Positions 25,598 through 36,067 of a stretch of 64,000 bases of DNA are shown here, in pieces. Under the pieces are notes generated by a model that did no database searches, had not been told where the DNA came from, and saw only the letters and a list, made by a program, of their open reading frames with translations. A program made the translations under genes and the position numbers. Numbering within the stretch: the stretch's first letter is position 1; the number at the start of each line of letters is the position of its first letter. The DNA comes from Pseudomonas brenneri (GTDB lineage: Bacteria; Pseudomonadota; Gammaproteobacteria; Pseudomonadales; Pseudomonadaceae), in contig NZ_VFIL01000004.1 in NCBI RefSeq assembly GCF_007858285.1, positions 248,001-312,000 on the forward strand, in the 5' to 3' direction.

Positions 25598-26690
25598 TGA
25601 ACTGCTCTCCGTAGGTGTTGAACCCCATCACCCGTTGCTCACGCAAAAATGTGCCGATCGACTCCAGGGTACCGTGGTCTTCCAGCTCCAGGCGCCTGAG
25701 GAAACAGTCGCAGCCGATGGTCAGCAGCAGGTCGCCAAGGCGTGCTTGCAGGCCGTCGAACAGGGTTTGCAGGTTGGGCAGGATCGGCCCCGGCGTCATG
25801 GCGGTGAGGACGATGCCGTTCTCTACCGCACAGTAAAAACTCAGGCTCAGGTCAGCGTGGACCCGCTGGATCGCGCGCACGTAGTACTGGTCGTTGATGC
25901 GCACCGCCAGCGGGTGGGCGGCGAAGATCCGGTGATCGAGTTGTTCCACCGCCACGCCGATGTGCCGGGCGTATTCTTCGGCGGCAGGTTCGGCATTCAG
26001 TTCGAAGACCCGCCGCGAAGGGCTGTCGGCGCCGGTCACTACCAGTTTCTGCGCCCGGGGCAGGATGTGGTGGGTGGTGAACACTTCAAAATCCAGCCAG
26101 GTATTGACCAGCACCACCACCGCCGCGCCGCTGTGAAACTCACCGTCGAAGTACACGTGAGTGTGGGTCAGGTGGTTGTCATCACCCGCCGAGCCGCCAA
26201 AATGCGGGATATCGCCCAGAGCCGCACTCAGGGCGGCCAGGACCATCTCTTCACGGCTGGACAGGCCGTCGAGCAGGGTCAAGGCAAAGCTGTTGCCCTT
26301 GATCGGCGCCAGGCTGTTGCTGCGACAGCCACCCACCAGGCGCTCGACCATTTGCTGGGCGTCGATCAGGCTGAAGTGTTCCACCTGGTCGATCAATTCG
26401 GTAGCGATGGAAAAGTGCGCATGATCAAACCCCACCGCTGTCACGCAATTGCGCCCATAGCCCTGGGGCGTGATTTCGCCGGCACTGGTGCAACCCACCA
26501 CGCGGACCCCGCCGAAACGCTGCTGCAGGGCCTGGCCAAGGGCCTTTAGGTCATAGGTGGCGGAGCAGAAGAACAGCACGAAACCCAGGTACGGGTGCAA
26601 CAACTGGCTGGCCAGCTCATCAGCCACCTGCCACGCCTCGCTGGCCTGGGACATGGCTGTGACTACGCCTTCGCTGTGCATCTGTTGCAT
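25527..26690 (-). CDS. nosP: FIST-domain nitric-oxide sensor NosP
   Basis: A 387-residue cytosolic protein with a FIST N-terminal domain (VRVVGCTSAGEITPQGYG near residues 60-80) and a FIST C-terminal domain (LFDGLQARLGDLLLTIGCDC to GFNTYGEQFNG). In P. aeruginosa and other species the FIST protein next to the NahK kinase binds haem and NO and inhibits the kinase. The start is placed at ATG 26690, giving GGAG a six-base spacing; the adjoining ATG at 26696 has no spacing at all. It overlaps nahK by 71 bases. Assignment rests on the domain plus the nahK neighbour. Confidence 0.87.
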   Translation of the reverse strand: MQQMHSEGVVTAMSQASEAWQVADELASQLLHPYLGFVLFFCSATYDLKALGQALQQRFGGVRVVGCTSAGEITPQGYGRNCVTAVGFDHAHFSIATELIDQVEHFSLIDAQQMVERLVGGCRSNSLAPIKGNSFALTLLDGLSSREEMVLAALSAALGDIPHFGGSAGDDNHLTHTHVYFDGEFHSGAAVVVLVNTWLDFEVFTTHHILPRAQKLVVTGADSPSRRVFELNAEPAAEEYARHIGVAVEQLDHRIFAAHPLAVRINDQYYVRAIQRVHADLSLSFYCAVENGIVLTAMTPGPILPNLQTLFDGLQARLGDLLLTIGCDCFLRRLELEDHGTLESIGTFLREQRVMGFNTYGEQFNGMHINQTFTGVAIARGRPPGQR

Positions 26691-26820
26691 GGTCATCTCC
26701 GCCTTTGAAACTCAAGTGTACGAACGCGCGGGATGGCAACCTATGCTACTTGGGTACTGGGTCGGGGCTTCGATGGGATGAGAACGCCAGGTTGGCGAGC
26801 AATCCATGTGAAATGAGATC

Positions 26821-26858
26821 AAAAAATGTGGGAGCGGGCTTGCTCGCTCCCACATTTT
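26821..26858 (-). terminator. REP-type hairpin acting as porin terminator
   Basis: Read on the minus strand, just after the porin stop, GTGGGAGC...GCTCCCAC forms a strong stem followed by a run of six T. The pairing extends outward (GATCAAAA/TTTTGATC). The stem sequence is a REP arm. Confidence 0.8.
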
Positions 26859-26875
26859 GATCCCATTCCAAGTCA

Positions 26876-28051
26876 TTACCAGGTGAGCACCGCACCTACG
26901 GCAAAGGTATCGGTGTCTTCGTTCTGCGCGCTGGTGTCGTGGCCGGTGATCTCGAACTGGTTGTACTCGGCCACCAGTTTCAGGTTGTCGTTGATGTCAT
27001 GGAACAGGGCAATACCACGGGTTTCATAATCCGCGCCGCTGCCGACCACACCGTTGCCGTCGTCCTTGGTCTTGCCGTAGGACAGGGCCAGACGGTTCTT
27101 GCCCAGTTTGTAGGAGCCCTGCAACAGGTAGCCGTTGCTGTCGACATTACGCAGCGTCGCCTCACCCGCGTTGTTGGTGAAGAACGGGTTGATGCCCTTG
27201 GCCTGGAAGCCCGAGCCGGTCAGCGACAAGCCGCCCATCTTCGCCTGCACGCCGTAGCCCAGGCCCTTGGAGGTCACCGATTCGACGGTGGAATCGGTGT
27301 TGTCCGAAGTCTGGTAGCTGCCGTTGAGCCAGCTGTAGATCTTCGCCCCGCCGACATCGAACTGGTAGGTGATCTCGCTCTCGGTGCGCGGGTTCTTCTG
27401 GTAGGCCTTGCCCAGCGTGCTGCTGTCGTTGGTATCGACCGGATCCATGATGCCCACCGCCACGCGCAGGCCTTCCATCACCGGGGTGCGGTAGGTGATC
27501 TGCGAGGTGGGGAACGGGTACGGGTAACCACTGCCGATATTGCCGAACGACACCCCGCCGCCGTCCACCAGGCCCAGGCTGTCGCTGACCTGGCCATAAC
27601 CGGCCAGCAGTTCGTCGAGCAGGATGTTGGAGCGGGCGAACAGGCCGAAGTCCTTGCCGATCAACACCTCGCCCCATTCGGGGTTGGCCACGGTGCCGTA
27701 GAACTGGCGCACGTCGATGGCGGTGTCGGTGCCGTTGGTTTCGCTGTCGTTGATGGTCACCCAGAACGAGGCCCGGGCGCCGAGCTTGAGGTCATCGACC
27801 TGCTTGCCCATGTTGAAACCCAGGTAGTTGGGCAGAAATCCCATCTTCACCCGCGACTGGCGCCGGTCGTACTGTTCGCCGGCACGGTCCACATCGCTGT
27901 TGACGTAGAAGGCGTTGATATAGCCATCGGTCGAGAACGTGGTCTCGTCCTTGTCGTACAGCACTATTTCGGCCTGGGCCACTGAGCTCAAACCGAGGCT
28001 GGCGATAAAGACAGGCAACAAATGACGGGGGACATTCTTATTGTTATGCAT
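26876..28051 (-). CDS. Outer-membrane porin (Gram-negative porin family)
   Basis: A 391-residue beta-barrel protein. The signal peptide is visible (HLLPVFIASLGLSSVAQA, cleavage before EIVLYDKD). Mature features include LYDKDETTFSTDGYINAFY, the GKDFGLF turn after a constriction-loop region, repeated aromatic-girdle strands, and a final strand ending in AVGAVLTW with the aromatic C-terminus needed for BAM recognition. ATG 28051 has GGAG at six bases; a longer frame to 28171 lacks a signal-like N-terminus. It is a general trimeric-porin type; substrate unknown. A REP-derived terminator closes the transcript. Confidence 0.88.
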   Translation of the reverse strand: MHNNKNVPRHLLPVFIASLGLSSVAQAEIVLYDKDETTFSTDGYINAFYVNSDVDRAGEQYDRRQSRVKMGFLPNYLGFNMGKQVDDLKLGARASFWVTINDSETNGTDTAIDVRQFYGTVANPEWGEVLIGKDFGLFARSNILLDELLAGYGQVSDSLGLVDGGGVSFGNIGSGYPYPFPTSQITYRTPVMEGLRVAVGIMDPVDTNDSSTLGKAYQKNPRTESEITYQFDVGGAKIYSWLNGSYQTSDNTDSTVESVTSKGLGYGVQAKMGGLSLTGSGFQAKGINPFFTNNAGEATLRNVDSNGYLLQGSYKLGKNRLALSYGKTKDDGNGVVGSGADYETRGIALFHDINDNLKLVAEYNQFEITGHDTSAQNEDTDTFAVGAVLTW

Positions 28052-28185
28052 GGCGCGCTCCGCGACGGGGGTCTGGGTGTCGGAGGCGATTATCGAAAGG
28101 CAGGCTGCGCGGTTAAACGCTGCCTTGGAGGGGAATGTGCGGTGCTTTGGACGGCGGCAAGGGCCCGCCACTTAAGGCTTACACC

Positions 28186-28290
28186 TGTAGGAGCGAGCTT
28201 GCTCGCGAAGGTCGTCAATGATGACGCGGGGTGCTTGAAAGAACGGGGGCGTCCTTGGTTTTTTCACGAGCAAGGTGAGCGGTGCGCAGG
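28186..28290. repeat. Degenerate REP doublet
   Basis: The left arm TGTAGGAGCGAGCTTGCTCG at 28186-28205 is intact. The right arm (CACGAGCAAGGTGAGC near 28265-28280) is eroded compared with the doublets at 37463 and 42991. It fills the gap between the porin promoter and the end of the TauE-type gene. Confidence 0.7.
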
Positions 28291-29094
28291 TTAGACCGCG
28301 TTGAACAACATCCCGCCGGCGACCACCACACACAGGCTGGCAAAACCGACTTGCAGCACCCGCGCCGGAACCCGCGAACCCAGGCGCCGGCCAACGAGCA
28401 TGCCGACAATGCTGGCGCCGATAAACACCCAGCCCAGAGGGTCGATGGTCACACCCGCATGAAACGCCCCCACCACGCCGATCAGCGAGATCAGGCTGAT
28501 CACCATCAGCGACGTGGCGACGATCCCGCGCATCTGCACATCGGTCAGTTGCTTGAACGCCGGCACAATCAGAAAGCCGCCACCCACGCCGAGCAGGCCC
28601 GATACCGCCCCCGTCACCGCACCCAATGCCGCCAGGGTCGCGGTGCATTTAGCGGTCCAGGAAAAGCGCCCGGTCTGCTGATCGAGCATGCAGTTCTTCT
28701 GCCCCCAGGACGCTGCGCCGTGATCGCTGGGGCCGGCTTCGACCTTCTCGCGCCGCAGCATGCGCCACGCCACCAGCACCATCAGCGCGCTGAACAGGCC
28801 CATCAGGATCTTGTCCGGCAGTTGATGGGCAAAAAACACCCCCAGTGGTGAAAACAGCGCGCCGAGCAAGGCGATCAACAGCGCCGCGCGGTAACGCACC
28901 AGGCCATGGCGCAGGCCATCGATGGCACCGACAGCCGCCGCCGCGCCGACCGCGAACAACGACACCGGCGCCGCTTCAGTCATGCTCAAGCCCAGCCCCA
29001 GCACCAACGCCGGCACGCCGAGAATCCCGCCCCCGGCCCCGGTCAAGCCCATGACCAGGCCCATCATCACGCCAAAAAAACTTGCCAGCAGCAT
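28291..29094 (-). CDS. TauE/SafE-family sulfite exporter-like permease
   Basis: A 267-residue membrane protein with about eight hydrophobic segments and two TauE/SafE half-repeats, marked by GLTGAGGGILGVPAL near the N-terminus and GLLGVGGGFLIVPAF in the middle. It follows the sulfide:quinone reductase gene by nine bases on the same strand, downstream of a BigR-like repressor. In BigR-controlled operons this family is thought to export sulfite or thiosulfate made during sulfide oxidation. Transported species inferred from context. Confidence 0.85.
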   Translation of the reverse strand: MLLASFFGVMMGLVMGLTGAGGGILGVPALVLGLGLSMTEAAPVSLFAVGAAAAVGAIDGLRHGLVRYRAALLIALLGALFSPLGVFFAHQLPDKILMGLFSALMVLVAWRMLRREKVEAGPSDHGAASWGQKNCMLDQQTGRFSWTAKCTATLAALGAVTGAVSGLLGVGGGFLIVPAFKQLTDVQMRGIVATSLMVISLISLIGVVGAFHAGVTIDPLGWVFIGASIVGMLVGRRLGSRVPARVLQVGFASLCVVVAGGMLFNAV

Positions 29095-29103
29095 AGGGTT
29101 CTC

Positions 29104-30348
29104 TCAATCCACCTTGGCCAGACGGGTCAGCCACTCGCGGCCCTTGAGCATGCCGTTCCAGTAGAACCACGGCAGCAGCGTCGCCTTGAGCAACCACGCC
29201 GAGCGCCGCGCCACCGTCGGGTCGAGGGGGAACGTGGGCAACAGCTTGCCGCCATAGCCGAACTCGGCCAGCACCACCTTGCCCTTCTCGACCGTCAGCG
29301 GGCAGGAGCCATAGCCGTCGTACTTGAGCGGCAACGGCGCCTGCCTGCGCAGGGCCAGCAGGTTCTCGGCCACCACCACAATCTGCTTGCGCACCGCCGC
29401 CGCTGTCTTGGCATTGCTGGTGGAGCACACATCGCCAAGGGCAAAGATGTGCGGGTAGCGCACCTGCTGCAGGCTGTGAGGGTCGACTTCACACCAGCCG
29501 GCAGCATCGGCCAGCGGGCTGTGGCGAATAAAGTCCGGGGCTATTTGAGGGGGGACTACGTGCAGCAGGTCGAAGGATTTTTCCTCGACGCTGACATTGC
29601 CCTCGGCGTCCTTGACCTCGAACCAGGCCTTGCGCGCCGGGCCATCGACCTTGATCAGGTTGGAATTGAAGGCCAACCGTGCGCGGTATTTCTCGATGTA
29701 CTTCATCAACGGCGGGACAAAGGTCGCGACGCCAAACAGGGCCGCGCCCGCCAGGTTGAACTCAACCTCGATGTGGTGCAGGTCGCCTTGCCTGAGCCAG
29801 TGATCACAGGACAGATACAGGGCTTTTTGCGGCGCGCCAGCACATTTGATCGGCATGGCCGGCTGGGTGAAGATCGCCTTGCCACCCTTGAGCTGCTGCA
29901 CCAACTGCCAGGTGTAGGCCGCGTGCTGGTAGCTGTAATTGGAGGTGACGCCGTTGTGGCCCAGGGTCTGCTCCAGGCCTTCGATTTTCTCCCAGGCCAG
30001 GCGCAGGCCCGGGCAGACAATCAGGTTGTTCCAGGTCACGCGCTGGCCGCTGTCGAGCAGCAGGGCTTGCTCGTCGGGCAGCAGCTCGCTGACCGCCGCC
30101 TGGACCCAGGTCACGCCATCGGGCAGCACCCGGGCCATGGGCCGCATGGTTTTGCGAATGTCATGGGCGCCGCCGCCCACCAGGGTCCAGGCGGGCTGGT
30201 AGTAATGTTCGGCGCTGGGTTCGATCAGGATGATATTCAGCTGCGGGTCGCGCTTGAGCAGGCTGGCCAGCAGGCCGATGCCTGCCGAGCCGCCGCCGAT
30301 GACTACGATATCGCCACTGATGGTTGGGCCACAGTGTTGCTCGTTCAT
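29104..30348 (-). CDS. sqr: Sulfide:quinone oxidoreductase-type flavoprotein
   Basis: A 414-residue FAD enzyme. The N-terminus has the dinucleotide-binding motif VVIGGGSAGIGLLA. KCAGAPQK supplies the first redox-type cysteine, and ALGDVCSTSNAKTAAA near residue 330 gives the second FAD motif with an adjoining cysteine. The C-terminal segment contains several aromatic residues and may contact the membrane. The pattern fits type II SQR, which oxidises sulfide to persulfide and reduces the quinone pool. It sits between the ArsR-type repressor and the exporter gene on one strand. Family firm; the exact SQR type is a judgement by eye. Confidence 0.87.
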   Translation of the reverse strand: MNEQHCGPTISGDIVVIGGGSAGIGLLASLLKRDPQLNIILIEPSAEHYYQPAWTLVGGGAHDIRKTMRPMARVLPDGVTWVQAAVSELLPDEQALLLDSGQRVTWNNLIVCPGLRLAWEKIEGLEQTLGHNGVTSNYSYQHAAYTWQLVQQLKGGKAIFTQPAMPIKCAGAPQKALYLSCDHWLRQGDLHHIEVEFNLAGAALFGVATFVPPLMKYIEKYRARLAFNSNLIKVDGPARKAWFEVKDAEGNVSVEEKSFDLLHVVPPQIAPDFIRHSPLADAAGWCEVDPHSLQQVRYPHIFALGDVCSTSNAKTAAAVRKQIVVVAENLLALRRQAPLPLKYDGYGSCPLTVEKGKVVLAEFGYGGKLLPTFPLDPTVARRSAWLLKATLLPWFYWNGMLKGREWLTRLAKVD

Positions 30349-30398
30349 GGTCTATCGCCTTTTGAATCAATGCACACAAGGGTCGCTGCCGCATGGCG

Positions 30399-30734
30399 TC
30401 ACGCCCAGCTTTTTATCACCGCCCCGCAGTACAACCCGGAGAGGGTTTTCATCACTTGAATCACTTCGTGGCTGGCCAGCCCGTAAAAGATGTACTTGCC
30501 TTCACGGCGTGTCGCCACCAGCCCCTCATCGCGCAGGATCCCCAGCTGCTGGGACAACGTTGGCTGGCGCACGCCGGTCATGGTTTCCAGCTCACCGACG
30601 TTGCGTTCACCCTGGGTCAACTGACAGAGGATCAACAGCCGGTCCTCATTGGCCAGGGCCTTGAGCAAGGTGCACGCCTTGGACGCCGATGCACGCAACT
30701 GGGCGACTTCGCCTTCACTCAGACTGGATTCCAT
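30399..30734 (-). CDS. bigR: BigR/SqrR-like ArsR-family persulfide-sensing repressor
   Basis: A 111-residue winged-helix repressor with helix VRQPTLSQQLGILRDEGLV. It has C21, C37 and C103; C37 and C103 are 66 residues apart, the same spacing as the redox pairs I recall for SqrR (C41/C107) and BigR (C42/C108), where persulfides form a tetrasulfide bridge and release DNA. It heads the sqr-tauE transcript and is divergent from the metallo-hydrolase gene, with an interrupted palindrome in the 94-base gap. Persulfide sensing is inferred from cysteine spacing and neighbours. Confidence 0.85.
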   Translation of the reverse strand: MESSLSEGEVAQLRASASKACTLLKALANEDRLLILCQLTQGERNVGELETMTGVRQPTLSQQLGILRDEGLVATRREGKYIFYGLASHEVIQVMKTLSGLYCGAVIKSWA

Positions 30735-30769
30735 TTGCCTCGGTCCTTTCTCTCACTTAAGCTCAAAAC

Positions 30770-30793
30770 ATTATGTTTAAATATAAAGTGAAT
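30770..30793. promoter_or_regulatory. Candidate BigR operator in the bigR / blh promoter
   Basis: An AT-rich interrupted palindrome of 24 bases with the symmetric pattern ATT-N3-TTTA-N-AT-N-TAAA-N3-AAT. It lies 36 bases from each divergent start, where a repressor could block both promoters. BigR-type operators are known to be AT-rich imperfect palindromes; binding is inferred. Confidence 0.55.
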
Positions 30794-30828
30794 ATCACGC
30801 CTTTTTTTAGCCATCAGGGACCGCCGTC

Positions 30829-31692
30829 ATGTCAGCGCTGATTCAACCCTTCCTGGACGAGGCCTCGTCGACCTGGACCTACATCGTCTATGAAGCCGAC
30901 GGTGGCCCCTGCGCCATCGTCGATTCGGTACTCGATTACGACCCGGCGTCCGGGCGCACCAGCACCGCGCAGGCCGAGCGGCTGGTCGCTTTTGTGGTTG
31001 AGCACCGCTTGCAAGTGCAATGGCTGCTGGAAACCCACGCCCACGCCGATCACCTCTCTGCCGCGCCTTATCTGCGCCGGCAGTTGGGCGGCAAGATCGC
31101 GATTGGGCAATCCATCAGCAAGGTCCAGGATGTATTCAAGAACCTGTTCAACCTGGAGCCGGAGTTCCGCGTCGATGGCTCGCAGTTCGACCATCTGTTC
31201 GCCCCCAACGAGATCTTCCACATCGGCCAGCTCAAGGCCCAGGCCCTGCACGTGCCCGGCCACACCCCGGCGGACATGGCCTACCTGATCGACGACCAGA
31301 TGATCCTGGTCGGCGACACGCTGTTCATGCCCGACGTCGGCACCGCCCGCTGCGACTTCCCCGGCGGCGATGCGCACCAGTTGTATGCCTCGATGCGCAA
31401 GCTGCTGGCCTTCCCCGACGACACACGGTTGTATGTGTGCCATGACTACCCACCGCAAGGCCGCCCGGCCAAATGCCTGACCACCGTGGCCGAGCAGCGA
31501 GCAGGCAATATTCATGTGCATGACGGGGTGGATGAGGCGGCGTTTGTGCAGATGCGTACAACGCGCGATGCCGGGCTGGGCATGCCGACGCTGTTGCTGC
31601 CGGCGATCCAGGTGAATGTGCGGGCGGGGCATATGCCGCCGGCGGAAGACAACGGGGTGGTGTACCTGAAGATCCCCCTCAACCAACTGTGA
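30829..31692 (+). CDS. blh: Persulfide dioxygenase-like metallo-beta-lactamase-fold hydrolase
   Basis: A 287-residue MBL-fold protein with the metal motif THAHADH, HVPGHTPADM, GDTLFMPDVGTARCDF and CHDYPPQGR. These match the ETHE1/Blh branch, which oxidises glutathione persulfide to sulfite using a mononuclear iron. It is divergent from the bigR-sqr-tauE transcript and shares its regulatory gap. Together the four genes form a sulfide oxidation route: SQR makes persulfide, this enzyme oxidises it, the exporter removes the product. Blh was first named with BigR in plant-associated bacteria. Confidence 0.85.
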   Translation: MSALIQPFLDEASSTWTYIVYEADGGPCAIVDSVLDYDPASGRTSTAQAERLVAFVVEHRLQVQWLLETHAHADHLSAAPYLRRQLGGKIAIGQSISKVQDVFKNLFNLEPEFRVDGSQFDHLFAPNEIFHIGQLKAQALHVPGHTPADMAYLIDDQMILVGDTLFMPDVGTARCDFPGGDAHQLYASMRKLLAFPDDTRLYVCHDYPPQGRPAKCLTTVAEQRAGNIHVHDGVDEAAFVQMRTTRDAGLGMPTLLLPAIQVNVRAGHMPPAEDNGVVYLKIPLNQL

Positions 31693-31704
31693 AACACCGC
31701 CCCC

Positions 31705-31793
31705 TGTAGGAGCTGGCTTGCCTGCGATAGCGGTGGGCCAGTTAACACAGCTTTGCCTGATCTACCGCTATCGCAGGCAAGCCAGCTCCTACA
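31705..31793. repeat. REP doublet (REPIN), GTAGGAGCTGGCTTGCCTGC type
   Basis: Arms identical in type to the doublet at 835-923, including the inner GATAGCGGTGGG; the loops differ. It lies between the convergent ends of blh and bkdR. Confidence 0.9.
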
Positions 31794-31814
31794 TTTTCAA
31801 ACGCATTCCAATCA

Positions 31815-32300
31815 TCAACCCAGGTTGATGCCATTGGCCGGCAACGGCAGCGCCGTCTTGTAGCGCACCTGCTTGAGCGCAAAGCTCGAGCGGATGTTCG
31901 CCACCCCCGGTACCTTGGTCAGAAAGTCCATCATGAAGCGCTCCAGCGATTGGATGGTCGGCACCAGTACCCGGATCAAATAGTCGGGATCACCGGCCAT
32001 CAGGTAGCACTCCATCACCTCCGGCCGGTCGGAAATCGCCCCCTCGAACTGTTGCAGCGCCAGTTCGTTCTGTTTTTCCAGGCTGACGTGGATAAACACA
32101 TTGACGTGCAACCCCAGCAGGTCAGCGTCCAGCAGTGTCACCTGGTCACGGATCAGCCCCAGTTCCTCCATCGCCTTGACCCGGTTGAAACACGGTGTAG
32201 GCGACAGGTTGACCGAGCGTGCGAGGTCGGCGTTGGTGATGCGGGCGTTCTCCTGAAGACTGTTGAGAATCCCGATATCGATACGGTCCAGCTTGCGCAT
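31815..32300 (-). CDS. bkdR: Lrp/AsnC-family regulator of the bkd operon
   Basis: A 161-residue feast/famine regulator. The N-terminal helix-turn-helix is [30 protein letters not shown]; the C-terminal RAM domain binds an amino acid ligand ([18 protein letters not shown]). It is divergent from bkdA1 across 196 bases, exactly the P. putida arrangement, where BkdR activates the operon in response to branched-chain amino acids. Assignment by family and position is strong. Confidence 0.92.
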   Translation of the reverse strand: MRKLDRIDIGILNSLQENARITNADLARSVNLSPTPCFNRVKAMEELGLIRDQVTLLDADLLGLHVNVFIHVSLEKQNELALQQFEGAISDRPEVMECYLMAGDPDYLIRVLVPTIQSLERFMMDFLTKVPGVANIRSSFALKQVRYKTALPLPANGINLG

Positions 32301-33732
<1,432 letters not shown>

Positions 33733-33733
33733 C

Positions 33734-34792
33734 ATGAACGATCACAACAATAAAATCGAGTTGGAAACCGCCATGACCACTTCCACCATGACCATGATCC
33801 AGGCCCTGCGCTCGGCCATGGATGTGATGCTTGAGCGTGACGACAACGTGGTGGTGTTCGGCCAGGACGTCGGTTATTTCGGCGGCGTGTTCCGTTGCAC
33901 CGAAGGCTTGCAGACCAAATACGGCACCTCGCGGGTATTCGACGCACCGATCTCCGAAAGCGGCATCGTTGGTGTGGCCGTGGGCATGGGCGCGTATGGC
34001 TTGCGGCCGGTAGCCGAGATCCAGTTCGCCGACTATGTCTACCCCGCCACCGACCAGATCATCTCGGAAGCGGCGCGCCTGCGCTATCGCTCGGCCGGCC
34101 AGTTCACCGCGCCTTTGACCATGCGCATGCCTTGCGGCGGCGGCATCTATGGCGGCCAGACCCACAGCCAGAGTATCGAAGCGGTGTTCACCCAGGTCTG
34201 CGGCCTGCGCACGGTGATGCCGTCCAACCCGTATGACGCCAAGGGCCTGCTGATCGCCTCGATCGAAAACGATGACCCGGTGATCTTCCTGGAGCCCAAG
34301 CGCCTGTACAACGGCCCGTTCGACGGCCACCACGATCGCCCGGTAACGCCATGGTCCAAGCACCCGCAGGCGCAGGTGCCGGACGGTTACTACACCGTAC
34401 CGCTGGATGTGGCCGCCATCGTGCGCCCTGGCTCGGCCGTGACCGTGCTGACCTATGGCACCACGGTGTATGTGTCGCAAGTGGCCGCCGAAGAAACCGG
34501 GATCGACGCCGAAGTCATCGACCTGCGCAGCCTGTGGCCGCTGGACCTGGAAACCATCGTCAAGTCAGTGAAAAAGACCGGCCGTTGCGTGGTGGTGCAT
34601 GAAGCCACCCGTACCTGCGGCTTCGGCGCCGAGCTGGTGTCGTTGGTGCAAGAACACTGCTTCCACCACCTGGAAGCGCCAATCGAACGTGTGACCGGTT
34701 GGGACACCCCCTACCCCCACGCGCAAGAGTGGGCGTATTTCCCTGGCCCGTCCCGTGTGGGCGCGGCTTTGCAACGGGTCATGGAGGTCTGA
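33734..34792 (+). CDS. bkdA2: Branched-chain 2-oxo acid dehydrogenase E1 beta subunit
   Basis: A 352-residue E1 beta subunit with the pyrimidine-binding transketolase domain (GQDVGYFGGVFRCTEGL, MPCGGGIYGGQTHSQS) and C-terminal transketolase domain. The start at 33734 (MNDHNNKIE) matches the P. putida BkdA2 N-terminus from memory and is one base from the bkdA1 stop. Its own stop abuts the bkdB start with no gap, so the genes are tightly coupled. Forms the alpha2-beta2 E1 tetramer with BkdA1. Confidence 0.95.
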   Translation: MNDHNNKIELETAMTTSTMTMIQALRSAMDVMLERDDNVVVFGQDVGYFGGVFRCTEGLQTKYGTSRVFDAPISESGIVGVAVGMGAYGLRPVAEIQFADYVYPATDQIISEAARLRYRSAGQFTAPLTMRMPCGGGIYGGQTHSQSIEAVFTQVCGLRTVMPSNPYDAKGLLIASIENDDPVIFLEPKRLYNGPFDGHHDRPVTPWSKHPQAQVPDGYYTVPLDVAAIVRPGSAVTVLTYGTTVYVSQVAAEETGIDAEVIDLRSLWPLDLETIVKSVKKTGRCVVVHEATRTCGFGAELVSLVQEHCFHHLEAPIERVTGWDTPYPHAQEWAYFPGPSRVGAALQRVMEV

Positions 34793-36064
34793 ATGGGCAC
34801 GCACGTTATCAAGATGCCGGACATTGGCGAAGGCATCGCAGAGGTTGAGTTGTCGGTGTGGCACGTCAAGGTCGGCGACATGGTCGTCGAAGACCAGGTA
34901 CTGGCGGATGTGATGACCGACAAGGCGATGGTGGACATCCCCTCGCCAGTCCACGGCAAGGTGATTGCCCTCGGCGGCGAGCCGGGTGAAGTCATGGCGG
35001 TGGGCAGCATCCTGATCAGCATTGAAGTGGAAGGCGCCGGCAATACCAAGGAATCGGCGCTGTCGGCGGTGGCTGCACAAGCCGCGCCGGCACCGCAAGC
35101 CCAAACCAAGGCACCCGTGGTTGAAAGCAAGCCGGCAGCGACCAAGCCGGTAGTGACAACAGCGCAAGCCCCGGTGGCCCGTGACGCCGCCGAGCGCCCG
35201 CTGGCCTCCCCGGCCGTGCGCAAGCATGCGCTGGACGCCGGGATCCAGTTACGTCTGGTCCAGGGCTCGGGCCCGGCCGGGCGCATTCTGCATGAAGACC
35301 TCGATGCCTATCTGCAACAGGGTTCCACGCGGGCCTCGGCCGGCGCCAACCCGTATGCCGAACGCAACGACGAAGAGCAGATCCCGGTGATCGGCATGCG
35401 TCGCAAGATCGCCCAGCGCATGCAGGACGCGACCCGCCGCGCCGCACACTTCAGCTACGTCGAAGAAATCGACGTGACGGCCCTCGACGACTTGCGCGTA
35501 CACCTCAATGAAAAACACGGTGCCAGCCGCGGCAAGCTGACCCTGTTGCCATTTTTGGTGCGGGCGATGGTCGTGGCGCTGCGTGACTTCCCGCAGATCA
35601 ACGCGCGTTATGACGACGAAGCCCAGGTCATCACCCGCCTCGGCGCGGTGCATGTGGGCGTCGCCACCCAGAGCGATGTTGGGCTGATGGTGCCGGTGGT
35701 ACGGCACGCCGAGGCACGCAGCCTGTGGGGTACCGCCGAGGAAATCACCCGCCTGGCCACTGCTGCACGCAATGGCAAGGCCAGCCGCGACGAGCTGTCA
35801 GGCTCGACCATCACCCTGACCAGCCTTGGCGCGCTGGGCGGGATTGTCAGCACCCCGGTGCTGAACCTGCCGGAAGTGGCGATTGTCGGGGTCAACCGCA
35901 TCGTCGAGCGGCCGATGGTGATCAAGGGGCAGATCGTGATCCGCAAGATGATGAACCTTTCCAGCTCCTTCGATCACCGGGTGGTCGATGGCATGGACGC
36001 GGCGCAATTCATCCAGGCCATCCGTGGCTTGCTCGAACAACCCGCCAGCCTGTTCCTGGAGTAA
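34793..36064 (+). CDS. bkdB: Dihydrolipoyl acyltransferase E2 of the BCKDH complex
   Basis: A 423-residue core subunit. It has one N-terminal lipoyl domain with the lipoylated K44 in VMTDKAMVDIP, an Ala/Pro/Lys linker (about 85-135), a peripheral subunit-binding domain (SPAVRKHALDAGIQL, about 140-175) and the acyltransferase domain with the active-site SFDHRVVDGMDAA near the C-terminus. It accepts the branched acyl group from E1 and transfers it to CoA. Coupled to bkdA2 upstream and lpdV downstream (three bases). Confidence 0.95.
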   Translation: MGTHVIKMPDIGEGIAEVELSVWHVKVGDMVVEDQVLADVMTDKAMVDIPSPVHGKVIALGGEPGEVMAVGSILISIEVEGAGNTKESALSAVAAQAAPAPQAQTKAPVVESKPAATKPVVTTAQAPVARDAAERPLASPAVRKHALDAGIQLRLVQGSGPAGRILHEDLDAYLQQGSTRASAGANPYAERNDEEQIPVIGMRRKIAQRMQDATRRAAHFSYVEEIDVTALDDLRVHLNEKHGASRGKLTLLPFLVRAMVVALRDFPQINARYDDEAQVITRLGAVHVGVATQSDVGLMVPVVRHAEARSLWGTAEEITRLATAARNGKASRDELSGSTITLTSLGALGGIVSTPVLNLPEVAIVGVNRIVERPMVIKGQIVIRKMMNLSSSFDHRVVDGMDAAQFIQAIRGLLEQPASLFLE

Positions 36065-36067
36065 GTC

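Noticed and set aside
28906..30459. A 517-codon plus-strand frame opposite tauE, sqr and bigR
   Set aside because: Crosses three real genes on the other strand and has the low-complexity composition of an antisense shadow.
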